6,329 nt of DNA from an uncultured Porphyromonadaceae bacterium (GTDB lineage Bacteria; Bacteroidota; Bacteroidia; Bacteroidales; Muribaculaceae): positions 1-6,329 of the forward strand of contig CABUTY010000083.1 of NCBI GenBank assembly GCA_902494595.1, written 5' to 3'. The position numbers and the translations under genes are program-made. Each line of letters starts with the position of its first letter. Within the stretch, counting starts at the first letter, position 1. Positions 6,308 to 6,329 of the stretch are shown in pieces. The notes beneath the pieces were generated by a model. The model saw only the letters and a list, made by a program, of their open reading frames with translations, made no database searches and was not told where the DNA came from.

Positions 6308-6329
6308 ATGGCAATAAAGACAATACGGC
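6308..6329 (+). CDS. Start of a downstream gene (7 codons visible)
   Basis: An ATG one base after the rseP stop codon reads MAIKTIR before the window ends. The tight spacing suggests translational coupling and operon membership. Too little is visible to identify the product, and a chance ATG cannot be excluded. Confidence 0.45.

Overview
The window suggests a member of the phylum Bacteroidota, order Bacteroidales, possibly near Muribaculaceae or Bacteroidaceae. Three promoters fit the Bacteroidota -33/-7 pattern (TTTG, 18-20 bases, TAnnTTTG), and a fourth has a perfect -7 box. Shine-Dalgarno sites are weak, intergenic DNA is A+T-rich beside G+C-richer genes, and the proteins are of Bacteroidales type. 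The family-level placement is inference.

Layout, left to right. (1) 1-563, minus strand: the 5' part of gdhA (hexameric glutamate dehydrogenase), cut by the window edge. Its promoter is at 685-716, and the predicted transcript starts directly with a compact three-stem RNA fold. (2) 801-827: a strong terminator for the next gene. (3) 850-2103, minus: an OmpA-family outer-membrane protein with signal peptide, barrel-like N-terminal region, short coiled coil and peptidoglycan-binding C-terminal domain. Its best promoter lies about 300 bases upstream, giving a long leader that holds a 49-codon reading frame and several hairpins. (4) 2476-2671: a dense set of nested inverted repeats ending in a terminator. 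It is either a long structured 3' UTR of the next gene or a small RNA. (5) 2668-3495, minus: a membrane-anchored LytM/M23-like protein whose zinc-site residues are largely lost, with a near-leaderless predicted mRNA. (6) 3496-3701: a divergent promoter region with tandem GTTAAAAA repeats and an AT palindrome. (7) 3702-4862, plus: dxr (MEP isoprenoid pathway). (8) 4894-6306, plus: rseP (site-2 protease), starting at TTG. (9) 6308-6329: the first codons of a further gene.

The right half links an isoprenoid-precursor enzyme with the intramembrane protease of envelope stress, a pairing also found in Proteobacteria (dxr...rseP-bamA clusters). With the OmpA-like and M23-like proteins, most of the window concerns the cell envelope; gdhA is central nitrogen metabolism. 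I see no mobile element, CRISPR array, tRNA or rRNA. The protein-coding content is ordinary. The less explained material is in the untranslated regions: the gdhA leader, the long ompA leader and the 3' region of the M23-like gene.
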